From the NCBI GenBank assembly GCA_937895955.1, contig CALAZI010000180.1, positions 1 through 20,035 on the forward strand: a stretch of 20,035 nt of DNA, in the 5' to 3' direction. The notes beneath the pieces were generated by a model. That model saw nothing but the letters and a program-made list of their open reading frames with translations, had not been told where the DNA came from and did no database searches. Shown piece after piece: positions 7,571-14,990 of the stretch. Each line of letters opens with the position of its first letter. Position 1 is the stretch's first letter. This DNA comes from an uncultured Alphaproteobacteria bacterium. Lineage in GTDB: Bacteria; Pseudomonadota; Alphaproteobacteria; Caulobacterales; Parvularculaceae. A program made the translations under genes and the position numbers.

Positions 7571-8350
7571 ATGAGCGAGCTCGTTCCGGTCGTCGGCATT
7601 TTCTCGGCGCTTGTCTTCGCAAGCCTTGTTGAAGGCGCGCTGCCATTCCGCCGCGCATTCGCCGCACCCGCAGGACGACGTCGGGCTAATCTGATCCTGA
7701 CGATTGCAACCATCGCACTCAACCTGTTGTTGAATGCGGGCGTCGCGTCTTTTCTGCTGTCCGCGGCGAACCGCGGCGTCGGTCTTTTCAACAATATCGC
7801 CGCGCCGCCTTATCTGGAAACAGCCTCAACCGTCATTTTTCTCGATCTCGCCTTCTATATTTCGCATGTCGCGATGCATAAGTCGCCGCTGCTCTGGCGG
7901 TTCCATCGCATTCATCATCTAGACGGGATGGTCGACGCCTCGACATCGTTCCGACAACATCCCGGCGAGGGATTGTTACGCTGCGTCTTTATCGGCGGCG
8001 CGGCGGCGCTGATCGGCGCAAGTCCCGCCGCTTTCGCCGTCTATCGCATTCTGTCGGCGGCGAACGCCATCCTTGAACATGCAAACGTCACGGCGCCGAT
8101 GCCGCTTGCGCGCGCCATGGCCTGGATCACCTCATGGCCGCATTACCATAAGATCCATCATTCGGCCGCCGCGCCGGAAACCGACAGCAATTACGGCAAT
8201 CTGTTCACAATCTGGGATCGCCTGTTTGCAACCCATACGCCGGTCGAGCGCGCGCCCTTTGTTGCTTACGGCCTCGCCGCTGAGCGACAGCGGGAATCCG
8301 CGGTCGGTCTGCTAATTGATCCTTTCCGCAAGCGAAGCTGCATCAAATGA
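7571..8350 (+). CDS. Sterol desaturase / fatty acid hydroxylase family membrane di-iron protein
   Basis: 259 residues with about four hydrophobic segments (roughly 3-20, 42-64, 84-100, 137-165). It carries the three histidine clusters of the fatty acid hydroxylase superfamily: HVAMH (99-103), HRIHH (112-116) and HKIHH (193-197), plus His130 and His170, enough to bind a di-iron centre. By family knowledge such enzymes use O2 to hydroxylate or desaturate lipids, sterols, carotenoids or other hydrophobic molecules in the inner membrane; the substrate here cannot be read from sequence. It is first in a three-gene operon and overlaps the next gene by 4 bp (ATGA). The ATG at 7571 follows a weak GGA-containing site. 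Divergent from a LysR regulator that probably controls it. Confidence 0.9.
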   Translation: MSELVPVVGIFSALVFASLVEGALPFRRAFAAPAGRRRANLILTIATIALNLLLNAGVASFLLSAANRGVGLFNNIAAPPYLETASTVIFLDLAFYISHVAMHKSPLLWRFHRIHHLDGMVDASTSFRQHPGEGLLRCVFIGGAAALIGASPAAFAVYRILSAANAILEHANVTAPMPLARAMAWITSWPHYHKIHHSAAAPETDSNYGNLFTIWDRLFATHTPVERAPFVAYGLAAERQRESAVGLLIDPFRKRSCIK

Positions 8351-9345
8351 GAAATGAAAATGCTGCGATCATCCTGACGCGGTCGGATGTCAAAAAACTG
8401 GCGAGCGTCACAGACTATCATTCGGCCGTCGCCGCCGCGTTTCGCGCGCATGGCGAGGGTCTTGTCCATTCTCCGCCGCCTATCGAGATAGATGGCGTTG
8501 AAGGAGCGTTTCACGGCAAGGGCGCGTCGATGACGCTCGGCGGCGAGCGGCTGGCGGCGCTAAAGCTCAATGGCAATTTTCCCTTCAACAACAAACGCTT
8601 CGGTCTGCCGACCATTCAAGGCGCCATCCTTCTTTGCAATGCTGAAACAGGCGCGCTTCTCGCCATCCTTGATTCAATTGAAATTACGCTTCGACGCACG
8701 GCCGCCGCGAGCGCCGTAGCCATGGAGGCGCTCGCGCGAACTGATGCAGAGTCGCTTCTAATTTGCGGTTGCGGCGCGCAGGCGCGCGCCCATGTCGAGG
8801 CTTTGGCGTCGTTGAAAAAATTTACGTCGATCGGGTGCTATGATGTCGATGCCGCGCGCTCCGCACGATTTGTAAATGAGCTTTCGGCCGACGGCGTTCC
8901 TTGCGAAATCGTTCATGATTTGTCGGACGCGGCGCGGCGCGCAGACGTCATCGCGACGCTGACGCCCTCAAAGACCCCTATCCTTGGCATCGATGACGTA
9001 AAACCAGGCGCCTTCATCGCCGCAGTCGGCGCCGACAACCCGACCAAAAACGAGATAGCGCCGGCCTTGATGAAACAAGCCGTCGTCATAGCCGATGTCA
9101 AAGAGCAAAGCGTCGCCATGGGCGACATGCGCGCCGGCGTCGGCTCCGGCGTCATCGATGTGAGCCACATACGAGCCGAACTCGGCGCCGTGCTGACCGG
9201 TCGGACGGAAGGCCGACGAAACAGCGACGAGATCGTCATTTTCGATTCGACCGGCGCGGCGTTCCAGGATCTCGCGGCGGCGGCCCTCATCGCCGTGCGC
9301 GCGAGATCGGCCGGCGTTGGAATCCATGTTAATCTCGCCGGCTGA
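8347..9345 (+). CDS. Ornithine cyclodeaminase / mu-crystallin family protein
   Basis: 332 residues, normal for the family. The substrate half carries the conserved lysine in AALKLNGNFP (Lys73) and TLRRTAAASAVA (Arg116). The Rossmann half has LLICGCGAQARAHVEAL (GxGxQA, 141-146). The catalytic-type aspartate is in VGADNPTKNEI (Asp230), and the family signature SDEIVIFDSTGAAFQDLAAA is near the C-terminus. Members use NAD(P)(H) as cyclodeaminases, ketimine (delta1-piperideine/pyrroline-2-carboxylate) reductases, alanine dehydrogenases, or SbnB-like enzymes in metallophore synthesis; sequence alone does not choose between these. It overlaps the hydroxylase stop (ATGA) and the transporter start (TGATG), so all three are coupled. 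Cytoplasmic. Family certain, substrate uncertain. Confidence 0.9.
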   Translation: MRNENAAIILTRSDVKKLASVTDYHSAVAAAFRAHGEGLVHSPPPIEIDGVEGAFHGKGASMTLGGERLAALKLNGNFPFNNKRFGLPTIQGAILLCNAETGALLAILDSIEITLRRTAAASAVAMEALARTDAESLLICGCGAQARAHVEALASLKKFTSIGCYDVDAARSARFVNELSADGVPCEIVHDLSDAARRADVIATLTPSKTPILGIDDVKPGAFIAAVGADNPTKNEIAPALMKQAVVIADVKEQSVAMGDMRAGVGSGVIDVSHIRAELGAVLTGRTEGRRNSDEIVIFDSTGAAFQDLAAAALIAVRARSAGVGIHVNLAG

Positions 9346-10634
9346 TGACCGCCTCACCGCGCCCGCCCTTTAACGAGCTTGTTGCGACGTCGGCGAAAGT
9401 CGGCTGCCTTTCTTTCGGCGGTCCGGCTGCGCAGATCGCGCTCATGCACCGCATCTATGTGGACGAAAAGAAGTGGATCGACGAAGCGCGATATCTTCAT
9501 GCGCTTAATTACTGCATGCTGCTGCCGGGGCCTGAAGCGCAACAGCTCGCCACCTATGTCGGCTGGCTGTTGCATGGCGTCAAAGGCGGATTGGCCGCCG
9601 GTCTTCTTTTCATCCTCCCAGGCGCGCTCGTCGTGCTTTGCCTTTCCTGGCTCTATGCGGCGCACGGTTCGGCGCCGCTGGTAGAAGCGGCGTTTTACGG
9701 CGTCCGCGCCGCCGTCCTCGCGCTTGTCGTCGAGGCGCTTTGGCGCATTTCAAAACGGGCGCTCAAGAAAAGGGACGATCCCTTTATCGCAATCGCCGCT
9801 TTTGTCGCGCTGACGCTTTTTGCAGCTCCCTTTCCGGCGGTCATCCTGATCGCCGGCGCTTACGGCGCCTGGCGCGCGCGCACCGAAACGCGCTTCCTGC
9901 CGGATCAGAAAAGCGATGACGAAAGATCGTTCCGACGCCTCGTCCGTCAGGTTTTATTATGGGCGGGCGTCTGGGCCGCGCCGATCATTGTCGCCGCCGC
10001 AACCGTCGGCCCAGATCACACGTTGACTCGCGTCGGCGTCTTTTTCTCAAAACTCGCCGTCGTCACCTTTGGCGGCGCCTACGCCGTCCTCGCCTGGCTG
10101 CGCGAGCAGGCGGTCAACGTAGAAGGCTGGCTCAGCTCGGCGCAAATGATCGACGGTCTCGGCCTCGCTGAAACGACGCCGGGGCCGCTTGTTCTCGTCA
10201 ACCAGTTCGTCGGCTTCATGGCCGGCTATCAGGAGCCGGACGGCGGGATCGCGCTTGCTATAGCCGGCGCGGCGATGGCGAGCTGGGCGACTTTCGCGCC
10301 GTCCTTTTTATGGATATTCGCCGGCGCGCCCTTCGCCGAAGCGCTAAGACGCAATCGCCGGGCGGCGGGCGCGCTTTCGGCGATCACCGCGGCTGTGCTC
10401 GGCGTCATCGCCAATCTCGCCTTCTGGTTCGCCGCGCATGTGCTGTTTTCAAGAACGAGCGAGGTGCGGTTGTCGACCGTCATCATCGCCGCCCCCGACA
10501 TTTCAACGTTTGACTTCGGCGCGGCGACGATCGGCATCGTCGCCGCTGTCGCGCTGATGCGTTTTCACGCGAACGCCATCGTCGTCATCGGCGCTTCGCT
10601 GCTGGCGGGAATTCTTCTTCGATCTTTAGCGTAA
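9345..10634 (+). CDS. chrA: ChrA-type (CHR family) transporter
   Basis: 429 residues, with the two homologous halves of the CHR superfamily. The first half has FGGP (24-27) and LPGPEAQQLATYVGWLLHG (60-78). The second repeats them as FGGAYAVLAWLREQ (242-255) and TTPGPLVLVNQFVGFMAGY (277-295). Ten or more hydrophobic segments place it in the inner membrane. Characterised members export chromate in exchange for a proton, but many family members sit in contexts unrelated to metal resistance. Here there is no chrB or other chromate gene; instead it is the last gene of an operon with a hydroxylase and an OCD-like enzyme, so it may export another oxyanion or organic acid. It starts 1 bp inside the upstream stop codon. 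Its stop lies 11 bp from that of the convergent glutaredoxin gene. The symbol denotes family, not proven substrate. Confidence 0.9.
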   Translation: MTASPRPPFNELVATSAKVGCLSFGGPAAQIALMHRIYVDEKKWIDEARYLHALNYCMLLPGPEAQQLATYVGWLLHGVKGGLAAGLLFILPGALVVLCLSWLYAAHGSAPLVEAAFYGVRAAVLALVVEALWRISKRALKKRDDPFIAIAAFVALTLFAAPFPAVILIAGAYGAWRARTETRFLPDQKSDDERSFRRLVRQVLLWAGVWAAPIIVAAATVGPDHTLTRVGVFFSKLAVVTFGGAYAVLAWLREQAVNVEGWLSSAQMIDGLGLAETTPGPLVLVNQFVGFMAGYQEPDGGIALAIAGAAMASWATFAPSFLWIFAGAPFAEALRRNRRAAGALSAITAAVLGVIANLAFWFAAHVLFSRTSEVRLSTVIIAAPDISTFDFGAATIGIVAAVALMRFHANAIVVIGASLLAGILLRSLA

Positions 10635-10648
10635 AGTCGGACGACTTA
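10632..10648. terminator. Small palindrome covering two convergent stop codons
   Basis: AAGTCGGACGACTT (10634-10647) is a perfect inverted repeat between the TAA of chrA and the TAA of the glutaredoxin gene. It might act as a weak bidirectional terminator, but the stem is only 5-6 bp and there is no T-run on either side, so the role is doubtful. Confidence 0.25.
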
Positions 10649-10981
10649 AGCGGCGACCGCAACGCCCTTGCTTTCAAGGAAGCCCTTAAGCTCGCCTGTT
10701 TCAAACATTTCGCGGACGATGTCGCAGCCGCCGACAAACTCGCCTTTCACGTAAATCTGCGGGATTGTCGGCCAGTCGGAATAGTCCTTGATCCCCTGCC
10801 GCAGGGCGGGATCGGCGAGAACGTTTTCCGAACCGTAGTCGACGCCGAGATAATCGAGGATCTGAACGACCGCGGCTGAAAACCCGCATTGCGGGAATTG
10901 CGGCGTGCCTTTCATGAACAGCATCACCGGATTGGCGTCGATCTTCGCTTTGATCGCGTCCTGTACAGCCTTGTCGCTCAT
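10646..10981 (-). CDS. grxD: Monothiol CGFS glutaredoxin, Grx4/GrxD type
   Basis: 111 residues matching the Grx4 family throughout: MLFMKGTPQFPQCGFS (Lys24, active-site CGFS 32-35), SDWPTIPQIYVKGEFVGGCD (WPTIPQ 70-75, GGCD 84-87). The single active-site cysteine with Lys24 and glutathione holds a [2Fe-2S] cluster in a dimer, or in a heterodimer with a BolA protein, for iron-sulfur trafficking and iron sensing. The natural partner, a BolA domain, is fused to PurL about 5 kb away on the same strand. A good Shine-Dalgarno (AAAGGA) lies 5 bp before the ATG. It is 43 bp downstream of the aldo/keto reductase gene and could be co-transcribed with it. The usual alphaproteobacterial order purL-bolA-grxD is interrupted here. 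Cytoplasmic. Confidence 0.95.
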   Translation of the reverse strand: MSDKAVQDAIKAKIDANPVMLFMKGTPQFPQCGFSAAVVQILDYLGVDYGSENVLADPALRQGIKDYSDWPTIPQIYVKGEFVGGCDIVREMFETGELKGFLESKGVAVAA

Positions 10982-11024
10982 AGGGTCCTTTCGGCGGAAA
11001 ACATCCTGATTTCCTATGGATTAG

Positions 11025-11900
11025 CTAGGAGGCGCCGCGGTTCCGGTCAAGGGCGCTCAAAAGCCCCTCATAAATCGCCGGGTCGATCGGGCGCGCCGCA
11101 GCCGCCAGCGAAGCGGCGAGATGCGGCCCCTTCGTTGTCGTCGTCATCACGAAATCGACAGACGGGTTGGCGAGGACAAAGCCGAGCGCCCTGGCGGCCG
11201 CATCATCGCCGAGCGCGGCGCGCGCCGCTTTGACGGACGCCGGGGCGTAACGCCCGCGCAGGCCGGCCCGCGCGAGACGCCACAGATCGGGCAAGGAGCG
11301 CGGCGCGGTGAAGCGCGGATCAAACAAGCCTTGAGCAAGCGGGCCGATCGCGACATTCATAAGCCCGCGCGATTTCGCTTCAGCGAACATCGCCTCGTTC
11401 CGCCGGTCGATCACGTTGTAAATCATCATCACGGCGTCAAAGCCGGTTTCAATCGCCCGCGCGATCGCAGCGCCCTCGCCGCAAACCCCGATCGCCTTGA
11501 CGGCTCCTTCTTTCATCAGCGCATCAAGAACCGGCCGCGCGGCGTCAGTTTGCCCGGCGGTCGGCCCATGCAGGTAGAGGAGATCAAGCGAGTCCCGCGC
11601 AAGCGCGATGCGGCTTTCCTCAACATCGCGGCGGATCGCTCTTTCGCTGAAGTCCTTTACGACCGCCCGGCCTTCGCGGCGCGTGCCGGTCTTTGTGCTG
11701 ACGAAAACGTTGCGCGCGTCAGCGTCGCGCAGCGCCCGTCCGAGCCTTTCCTGCGCGTCGCCGTAAAAAGGCGCCGTGTCGAAATGACGAACACCGCCGT
11801 CAAGAGCGGCGGCGACAAGCGCCGCCATCCGCCTCTCGCTGAACCATTTTCGGCCGAGCGGACCGGAAACGCCGAAGCCGAGCCTTGGGGGGGCGTTCAT
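11025..11900 (-). CDS. Aldo/keto reductase
   Basis: 291 residues forming an AKR barrel. The catalytic tetrad is present: Asp41 and Tyr46 in RHFDTAPFYGDAQERLG, Lys70 in VFVSTKTG, and His111 in LLYLHGP. The cofactor region near the C-terminus (ALGFVLANPSVDFVMTTTTKGPHL) fits NADPH binding. The family reduces aldehydes and ketones to alcohols in the cytoplasm; the substrate is not predictable. The closest general type is the group related to L-fucose or pyridoxal dehydrogenase-like AKRs, judged only from the early FGVSGPLGRKWF segment, which is weak evidence. The start ATG at 11900 shares one base with the stop of the upstream lipoprotein gene (TGATG), so translation is coupled. It is 43 bp upstream of grxD. 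Confidence 0.9.
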   Translation of the reverse strand: MNAPPRLGFGVSGPLGRKWFSERRMAALVAAALDGGVRHFDTAPFYGDAQERLGRALRDADARNVFVSTKTGTRREGRAVVKDFSERAIRRDVEESRIALARDSLDLLYLHGPTAGQTDAARPVLDALMKEGAVKAIGVCGEGAAIARAIETGFDAVMMIYNVIDRRNEAMFAEAKSRGLMNVAIGPLAQGLFDPRFTAPRSLPDLWRLARAGLRGRYAPASVKAARAALGDDAAARALGFVLANPSVDFVMTTTTKGPHLAASLAAAARPIDPAIYEGLLSALDRNRGAS

Positions 11901-12337
11901 CAGTCGACGCAGATCGCCGTCGTCACCTTGCCGTCTTCGATTTCGGCGTAACAGCCGAACGGGCTGTCATTGGCCTGGCACGCCCCGACGGCGTCATCGC
12001 CGACCGCCGCATCGTCATTGACAAGGCACTTGCCCTGGCACTCGTCGCTCGACCGGCATTGCGCGCCCGCATCGGCATAAGGAATGACGCAGCGATACAT
12101 GCCGAGCATGCCTTCCCGCCTTACTGCCCCGCCCGCCGCCGCGCAGGCTTCCTGATCGACGGCGGCGAGCGATTCCGCCTGCATCTCTTCAATCGTCTTC
12201 GCCTCGCCCGCGGTCACATCGACCGCTGCGCCGACGGCGCCGCCCTCATCCACCTGCGCCGGCGCTTCAGGCGTCGCGCCCTCGTTTGAACAGGCGACGG
12301 CGAGCGCGAGCGCTATCGCAGCGAGAATTATTCGCAT
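11900..12337 (-). CDS. Cysteine-rich lipoprotein of unknown function
   Basis: 145 residues. The start at 12337 is chosen because a clear Shine-Dalgarno (GGGAG, 12348-12344) precedes it and it yields a lipoprotein signal: MRIILAAIALALAVAC, with Cys16 as the lipidated residue. The frame is open 65 codons further upstream, but that part runs through the promoter region and into the divergent gene. After an acidic, Ala/Glu-rich linker the C-terminal half holds eight cysteines (EAC, YRC, AQC, DEC, GKC, GAC, FGC, AIC), enough for four disulfides. The cluster CRSSDECQGKC resembles small disulfide-knotted extracellular modules. No catalytic motif is visible and I do not know the family. It is first of a probable operon with an aldo/keto reductase and grxD. 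It is divergent from the paraoxonase-like gene. Periplasmic, membrane-anchored. Confidence 0.85.
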   Translation of the reverse strand: MRIILAAIALALAVACSNEGATPEAPAQVDEGGAVGAAVDVTAGEAKTIEEMQAESLAAVDQEACAAAGGAVRREGMLGMYRCVIPYADAGAQCRSSDECQGKCLVNDDAAVGDDAVGACQANDSPFGCYAEIEDGKVTTAICVD

Positions 12338-12367
12338 TTCATTCTCCCAAATGGCGAATTCCACATC

Positions 12368-12396
12368 AGCATAAGCGGGTTGCCCTTTAGCGGCAA
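12368..12396 (-). promoter_or_regulatory. Putative promoter of the lipoprotein-AKR-grxD operon
   Basis: On the minus strand TTGCCG (12396-12391) and TATGCT (12373-12368) are separated by exactly 17 bp and point at the start at 12337. The -35 element overlaps an inverted repeat TTGCC (12380-12384) / GGCAA (12392-12396), which could be an operator. The opposite strand has an isolated perfect TTGACA (12399-12404) facing the paraoxonase-like gene, but no -10 at the right distance. Confidence 0.4.
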
Positions 12397-12437
12397 TTTT
12401 GACAGGTTGCCGCACACGCGGGGGCGGAGAGAGTTGC

Positions 12438-13484
12438 ATGCGCGCATTTTTCTGGCTTGTCGGCCTGATTGCGCTTGGCGTTATAGGCAGGATCGCCTGG
12501 GGGATTGTTCCGGCCTCAGGACTTCTCGTCAATCTTGAACCGAAACTGATCGATCAGTGCCGGCGCGTCGATATTTTCGCCGGGACTGAGGACGTCACCA
12601 TCGACCCCGATCTCAATATCGCCTTCATATCCGCGGACGACCGCCGCGCGACCCGCGCAGGAGCCCCGGTGACGGGCGGCGTTTACGCGCTGAAACTCGA
12701 CGGCTCCGACGAAGTCGTCAAAGTCTCGCCCGACAATCTCACCGACTTCCATCCGCACGGGATCAGCCTGTGGAGCGACGATCAGGGACGCAAGCGCCTT
12801 TTCGTCATCAACCACACGATTCATAACGGCCATCGCGTCGAGATATTCGATGTCGGCTTTCGCGGCATGCTGATCCATGTCGACTCGGTGGCGTTTCCGG
12901 AAATGACGTCGCCGAACGACGTGCTTGGCGTCGGACCGCGCAGTTTCTACATCACCAATGATCGCGCCTTCAGCGACGGCCTTCTCTCAACAGCCGAAGC
13001 CTACCTGTCGCTGCCGCTCGCCAATCTCGCCTATTTCGACGGGTCGAAAGGATCGATCGTCGCGCGCGGCCTCGCTTACGCCAACGGGATCAACATGTCG
13101 GCGGGCGGCGAAACGGTTTACGCCACCGCGTTTCTCGGCCGCGAACTCGTCATCTATGATCGCGACAAGGATTCCGGCGTGTTGACGGAGCGCGAAAGAA
13201 TTCGTCTCAATACGGGTCCGGACAATATCGAGGTCGCGGCCGACGGCGGCGTCTGGGTCGCCGGCCATTCGAAGGTTTTCGATTTTCTCAAACATGTCGA
13301 CGATCCCGCCGCGATTGCGCCGTCGCACGTCATCCGCATCGATCCCGCCACGCGAAAGGTTGAAGACGCGCTTGTCGACATTGACGGCGCGATCAACGCC
13401 TCATCCGTCGGCGCCGTCTGGAACGACACGCTCATCGTCGGCGCGGTTTTCGACGGGCGCGTCGTCGTCTGCCCGCTGCCATAA
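12438..13484 (+). CDS. Paraoxonase/arylesterase homologue with N-terminal membrane anchor
   Basis: 348 residues. The ATG at 12438 has a Shine-Dalgarno (GGAGAGAG) and opens with a single hydrophobic helix (residues 3-24), probably an uncleaved anchor, as in mammalian PON1. The six-bladed propeller that follows keeps the family's key residues in order: GTEDV (Glu51, Asp52), HPHGISL (His107, counterpart of PON1 His115), VINH (His126, counterpart of His134), SPNDV (Asn160, Asp161), YANGINM (Asn216) and GPDNIEV (Asp262, Asn263), which form the calcium site. Cys41 and Cys345 match the positions of PON1's ring-closing disulfide. Family members hydrolyse lactones, including acyl-homoserine lactones, and aryl esters. 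Catalytic domain likely periplasmic. Divergent from the cysteine-rich lipoprotein gene; 99 bp upstream of the symporter gene. Activity likely, substrate unknown. Confidence 0.88.
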   Translation: MRAFFWLVGLIALGVIGRIAWGIVPASGLLVNLEPKLIDQCRRVDIFAGTEDVTIDPDLNIAFISADDRRATRAGAPVTGGVYALKLDGSDEVVKVSPDNLTDFHPHGISLWSDDQGRKRLFVINHTIHNGHRVEIFDVGFRGMLIHVDSVAFPEMTSPNDVLGVGPRSFYITNDRAFSDGLLSTAEAYLSLPLANLAYFDGSKGSIVARGLAYANGINMSAGGETVYATAFLGRELVIYDRDKDSGVLTERERIRLNTGPDNIEVAADGGVWVAGHSKVFDFLKHVDDPAAIAPSHVIRIDPATRKVEDALVDIDGAINASSVGAVWNDTLIVGAVFDGRVVVCPLP

Positions 13485-13503
13485 CAAGCCTTTGCGCGCA
13501 ATC

Positions 13504-13531
13504 TTGACGCGCCCGAAGAGGGCCATAGGGT
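13504..13531 (+). promoter_or_regulatory. Possible promoter of the NSS symporter gene
   Basis: TTGACG (13504-13509) and TAGGGT (13526-13531) are 16 bp apart, upstream of the symporter start at 13584. A second TTGACG overlaps at 13531. The -10 match is only three of six bases, so this is a suggestion. Confidence 0.3.
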
Positions 13532-13583
13532 TGACGCTCGACTGCGCCGGCGCGCGCCGCAGAAGGTAGGGAGAATAATTATT

Positions 13584-14945
13584 ATGGCCATGACGCAATC
13601 CGGCGCTTCCGCGCCGCAATGGTCCTCGCGCTTCGCTTTTCTGATGGCGGCGATCGGGTCGGCCGTCGGTCTCGGCAATCTCTGGCGATTTCCGTTCCAG
13701 ACCGGCGAGAACGGCGGTTCGGCGTTTGTTTTCGTCTATCTTCTGTGCGTCGTATTCGTCGCCTTCCCGATTTTGATGGGCGAACTCGCCGTCGGTCGGC
13801 ACAAGGGTCTTTCGGCGATCGGTTCGACGGCGCAGCTTGCAAAGGACGCCGGCAATTCCTCCGTATGGGGAATCGCCGGATGGGTCGGCGTTATCGGCTC
13901 GTTCCTCATTCTGACGACCTACAGCGTGATTGCGGGCCAGGTGCTCGCCTATTCCGCAATGTCCTTCATGGGCGAATTCGCCGGCCGCGCGGCCAGCGAG
14001 GCGGCGGCGATCGCGCCGCTTTACGACGGACCTGTTCACGCCATTCTCTGGCACACGCTTTTCATGGCGATCACGATCGCCGTCGTCGCGCAGGGGCTCA
14101 ATAACGGCATTGAGCGCGTCGTCACGATTTTGATGCCGCTGTTTTTCGTCATGCTCGCCGGCCTTTGCGTTTACGCCATGCGTTCGGGCGGCGCTGAGGA
14201 GGCGCTGGCCTATCTGTTTACGCCGCGCTTTCAGGACATAACGCCTTCCGTCGTCCTTTCCGCGCTCGGTCAGGCGTTTTTCTCGATCGGCATCGGCGCC
14301 GCCTTGATGCTCACTTACGGGTCTTTTCTCGGCCCGAAGGAGAATATCGGCGACTCGTCCGTCCTCATCGCCGGCTCCGACACGCTGGTCGCCATCGTCG
14401 CCGGCCTGATGATCTTTCCCATCGTCTTCTCAAACGGGCTTGATCCGGCCGCCGGCGCAGGCCTCATCTTCGGCGCGCTTCCGGCCGTCTTCGCCGGAAT
14501 GCCTTACGGATCGCTCGTCGGCGGCGTTTTCTTCTTCCTCGCTTTTATCGCGGCGCTCACCTCATCGATTGCGCTTCTTCTCGTCTGCGGGACTGTCGCG
14601 GAAGAACAGTTCGGCATGAAGCGCGGCGCGGCCGCGACGACGCTCGGCGTCTGCGCCTGGGGCGTCGGAACCGCCACCGTGCTCATTTCCGGTCTCGGCG
14701 GCTGGGTCGACTTCATCTCAGGCAGCGTCGCCCTGCCGCTCGGCGGGCTGCTCGTCGCCCTTCTCGCCGGCTGGGTCGCCCCGCGCGCGATCATGCGCGG
14801 CGAGCTTCCCAATACGAGCGACGGCATGTTCCGCTTCTGGCGGTTGATGATCCGCTATGTTTCGCCGATCGCCGTCTTCATCATCCTCCTGCTCGGCCTC
14901 GACGCCAAATTCGATTTCGGATTGAACGATTTGATCAACGGCTAG
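13584..14945 (+). CDS. Sodium-dependent NSS-family transporter (LeuT fold), 11 helices
   Basis: 453 residues. It opens with the neurotransmitter:sodium symporter signature WSSRFAFLMAAIGSAVGLGN followed by LWRFPFQTGENGG: the broken first helix with its GxGxxN-like core (Gly29, Gly31, Asn32) and Arg35 of the extracellular gate. AALTSSIALL (Thr326, Ser327, Ser328) in helix 8 supplies the Na2 sodium ligands. I count eleven hydrophobic helices, the last being SPIAVFIILLLGL, so helix 12 is absent, as in other prokaryotic members such as MhsT. Family members couple Na+ entry to uptake of amino acids or related amines across the inner membrane; the substrate is not readable here. A Shine-Dalgarno AGGGAG lies about 10 bp before the ATG at 13584; a second ATG at 13590 is possible. 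It sits between a paraoxonase-like gene and a DMT transporter, same direction. Confidence 0.93.
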   Translation: MAMTQSGASAPQWSSRFAFLMAAIGSAVGLGNLWRFPFQTGENGGSAFVFVYLLCVVFVAFPILMGELAVGRHKGLSAIGSTAQLAKDAGNSSVWGIAGWVGVIGSFLILTTYSVIAGQVLAYSAMSFMGEFAGRAASEAAAIAPLYDGPVHAILWHTLFMAITIAVVAQGLNNGIERVVTILMPLFFVMLAGLCVYAMRSGGAEEALAYLFTPRFQDITPSVVLSALGQAFFSIGIGAALMLTYGSFLGPKENIGDSSVLIAGSDTLVAIVAGLMIFPIVFSNGLDPAAGAGLIFGALPAVFAGMPYGSLVGGVFFFLAFIAALTSSIALLLVCGTVAEEQFGMKRGAAATTLGVCAWGVGTATVLISGLGGWVDFISGSVALPLGGLLVALLAGWVAPRAIMRGELPNTSDGMFRFWRLMIRYVSPIAVFIILLLGLDAKFDFGLNDLING

Positions 14946-14990
14946 GGTAACTCGCTTGACTTCGCGCTAGGCGGCGGCCACAGCCCCGCC

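Noticed and set aside
7513..7632. 39-codon plus-strand frame (MRLEWLAQTAWRAG) starting in the LysR/operon spacer
   Set aside because: It is out of frame with the hydroxylase gene and runs into its first 60 bases; its only merit is an ATG near the promoter, so I prefer a non-coding leader.
12338..12532. 65-residue upstream extension of the cysteine-rich lipoprotein
   Set aside because: It would cross the divergent promoter region and the start of the paraoxonase gene, and would hide a clear lipoprotein signal with its own Shine-Dalgarno.
13401..14054. 217-codon minus-strand frame across the 3' end of the paraoxonase gene and the start of the symporter
   Set aside because: It overlaps two convincing plus-strand genes including the NSS signature; no domain or Shine-Dalgarno supports it.
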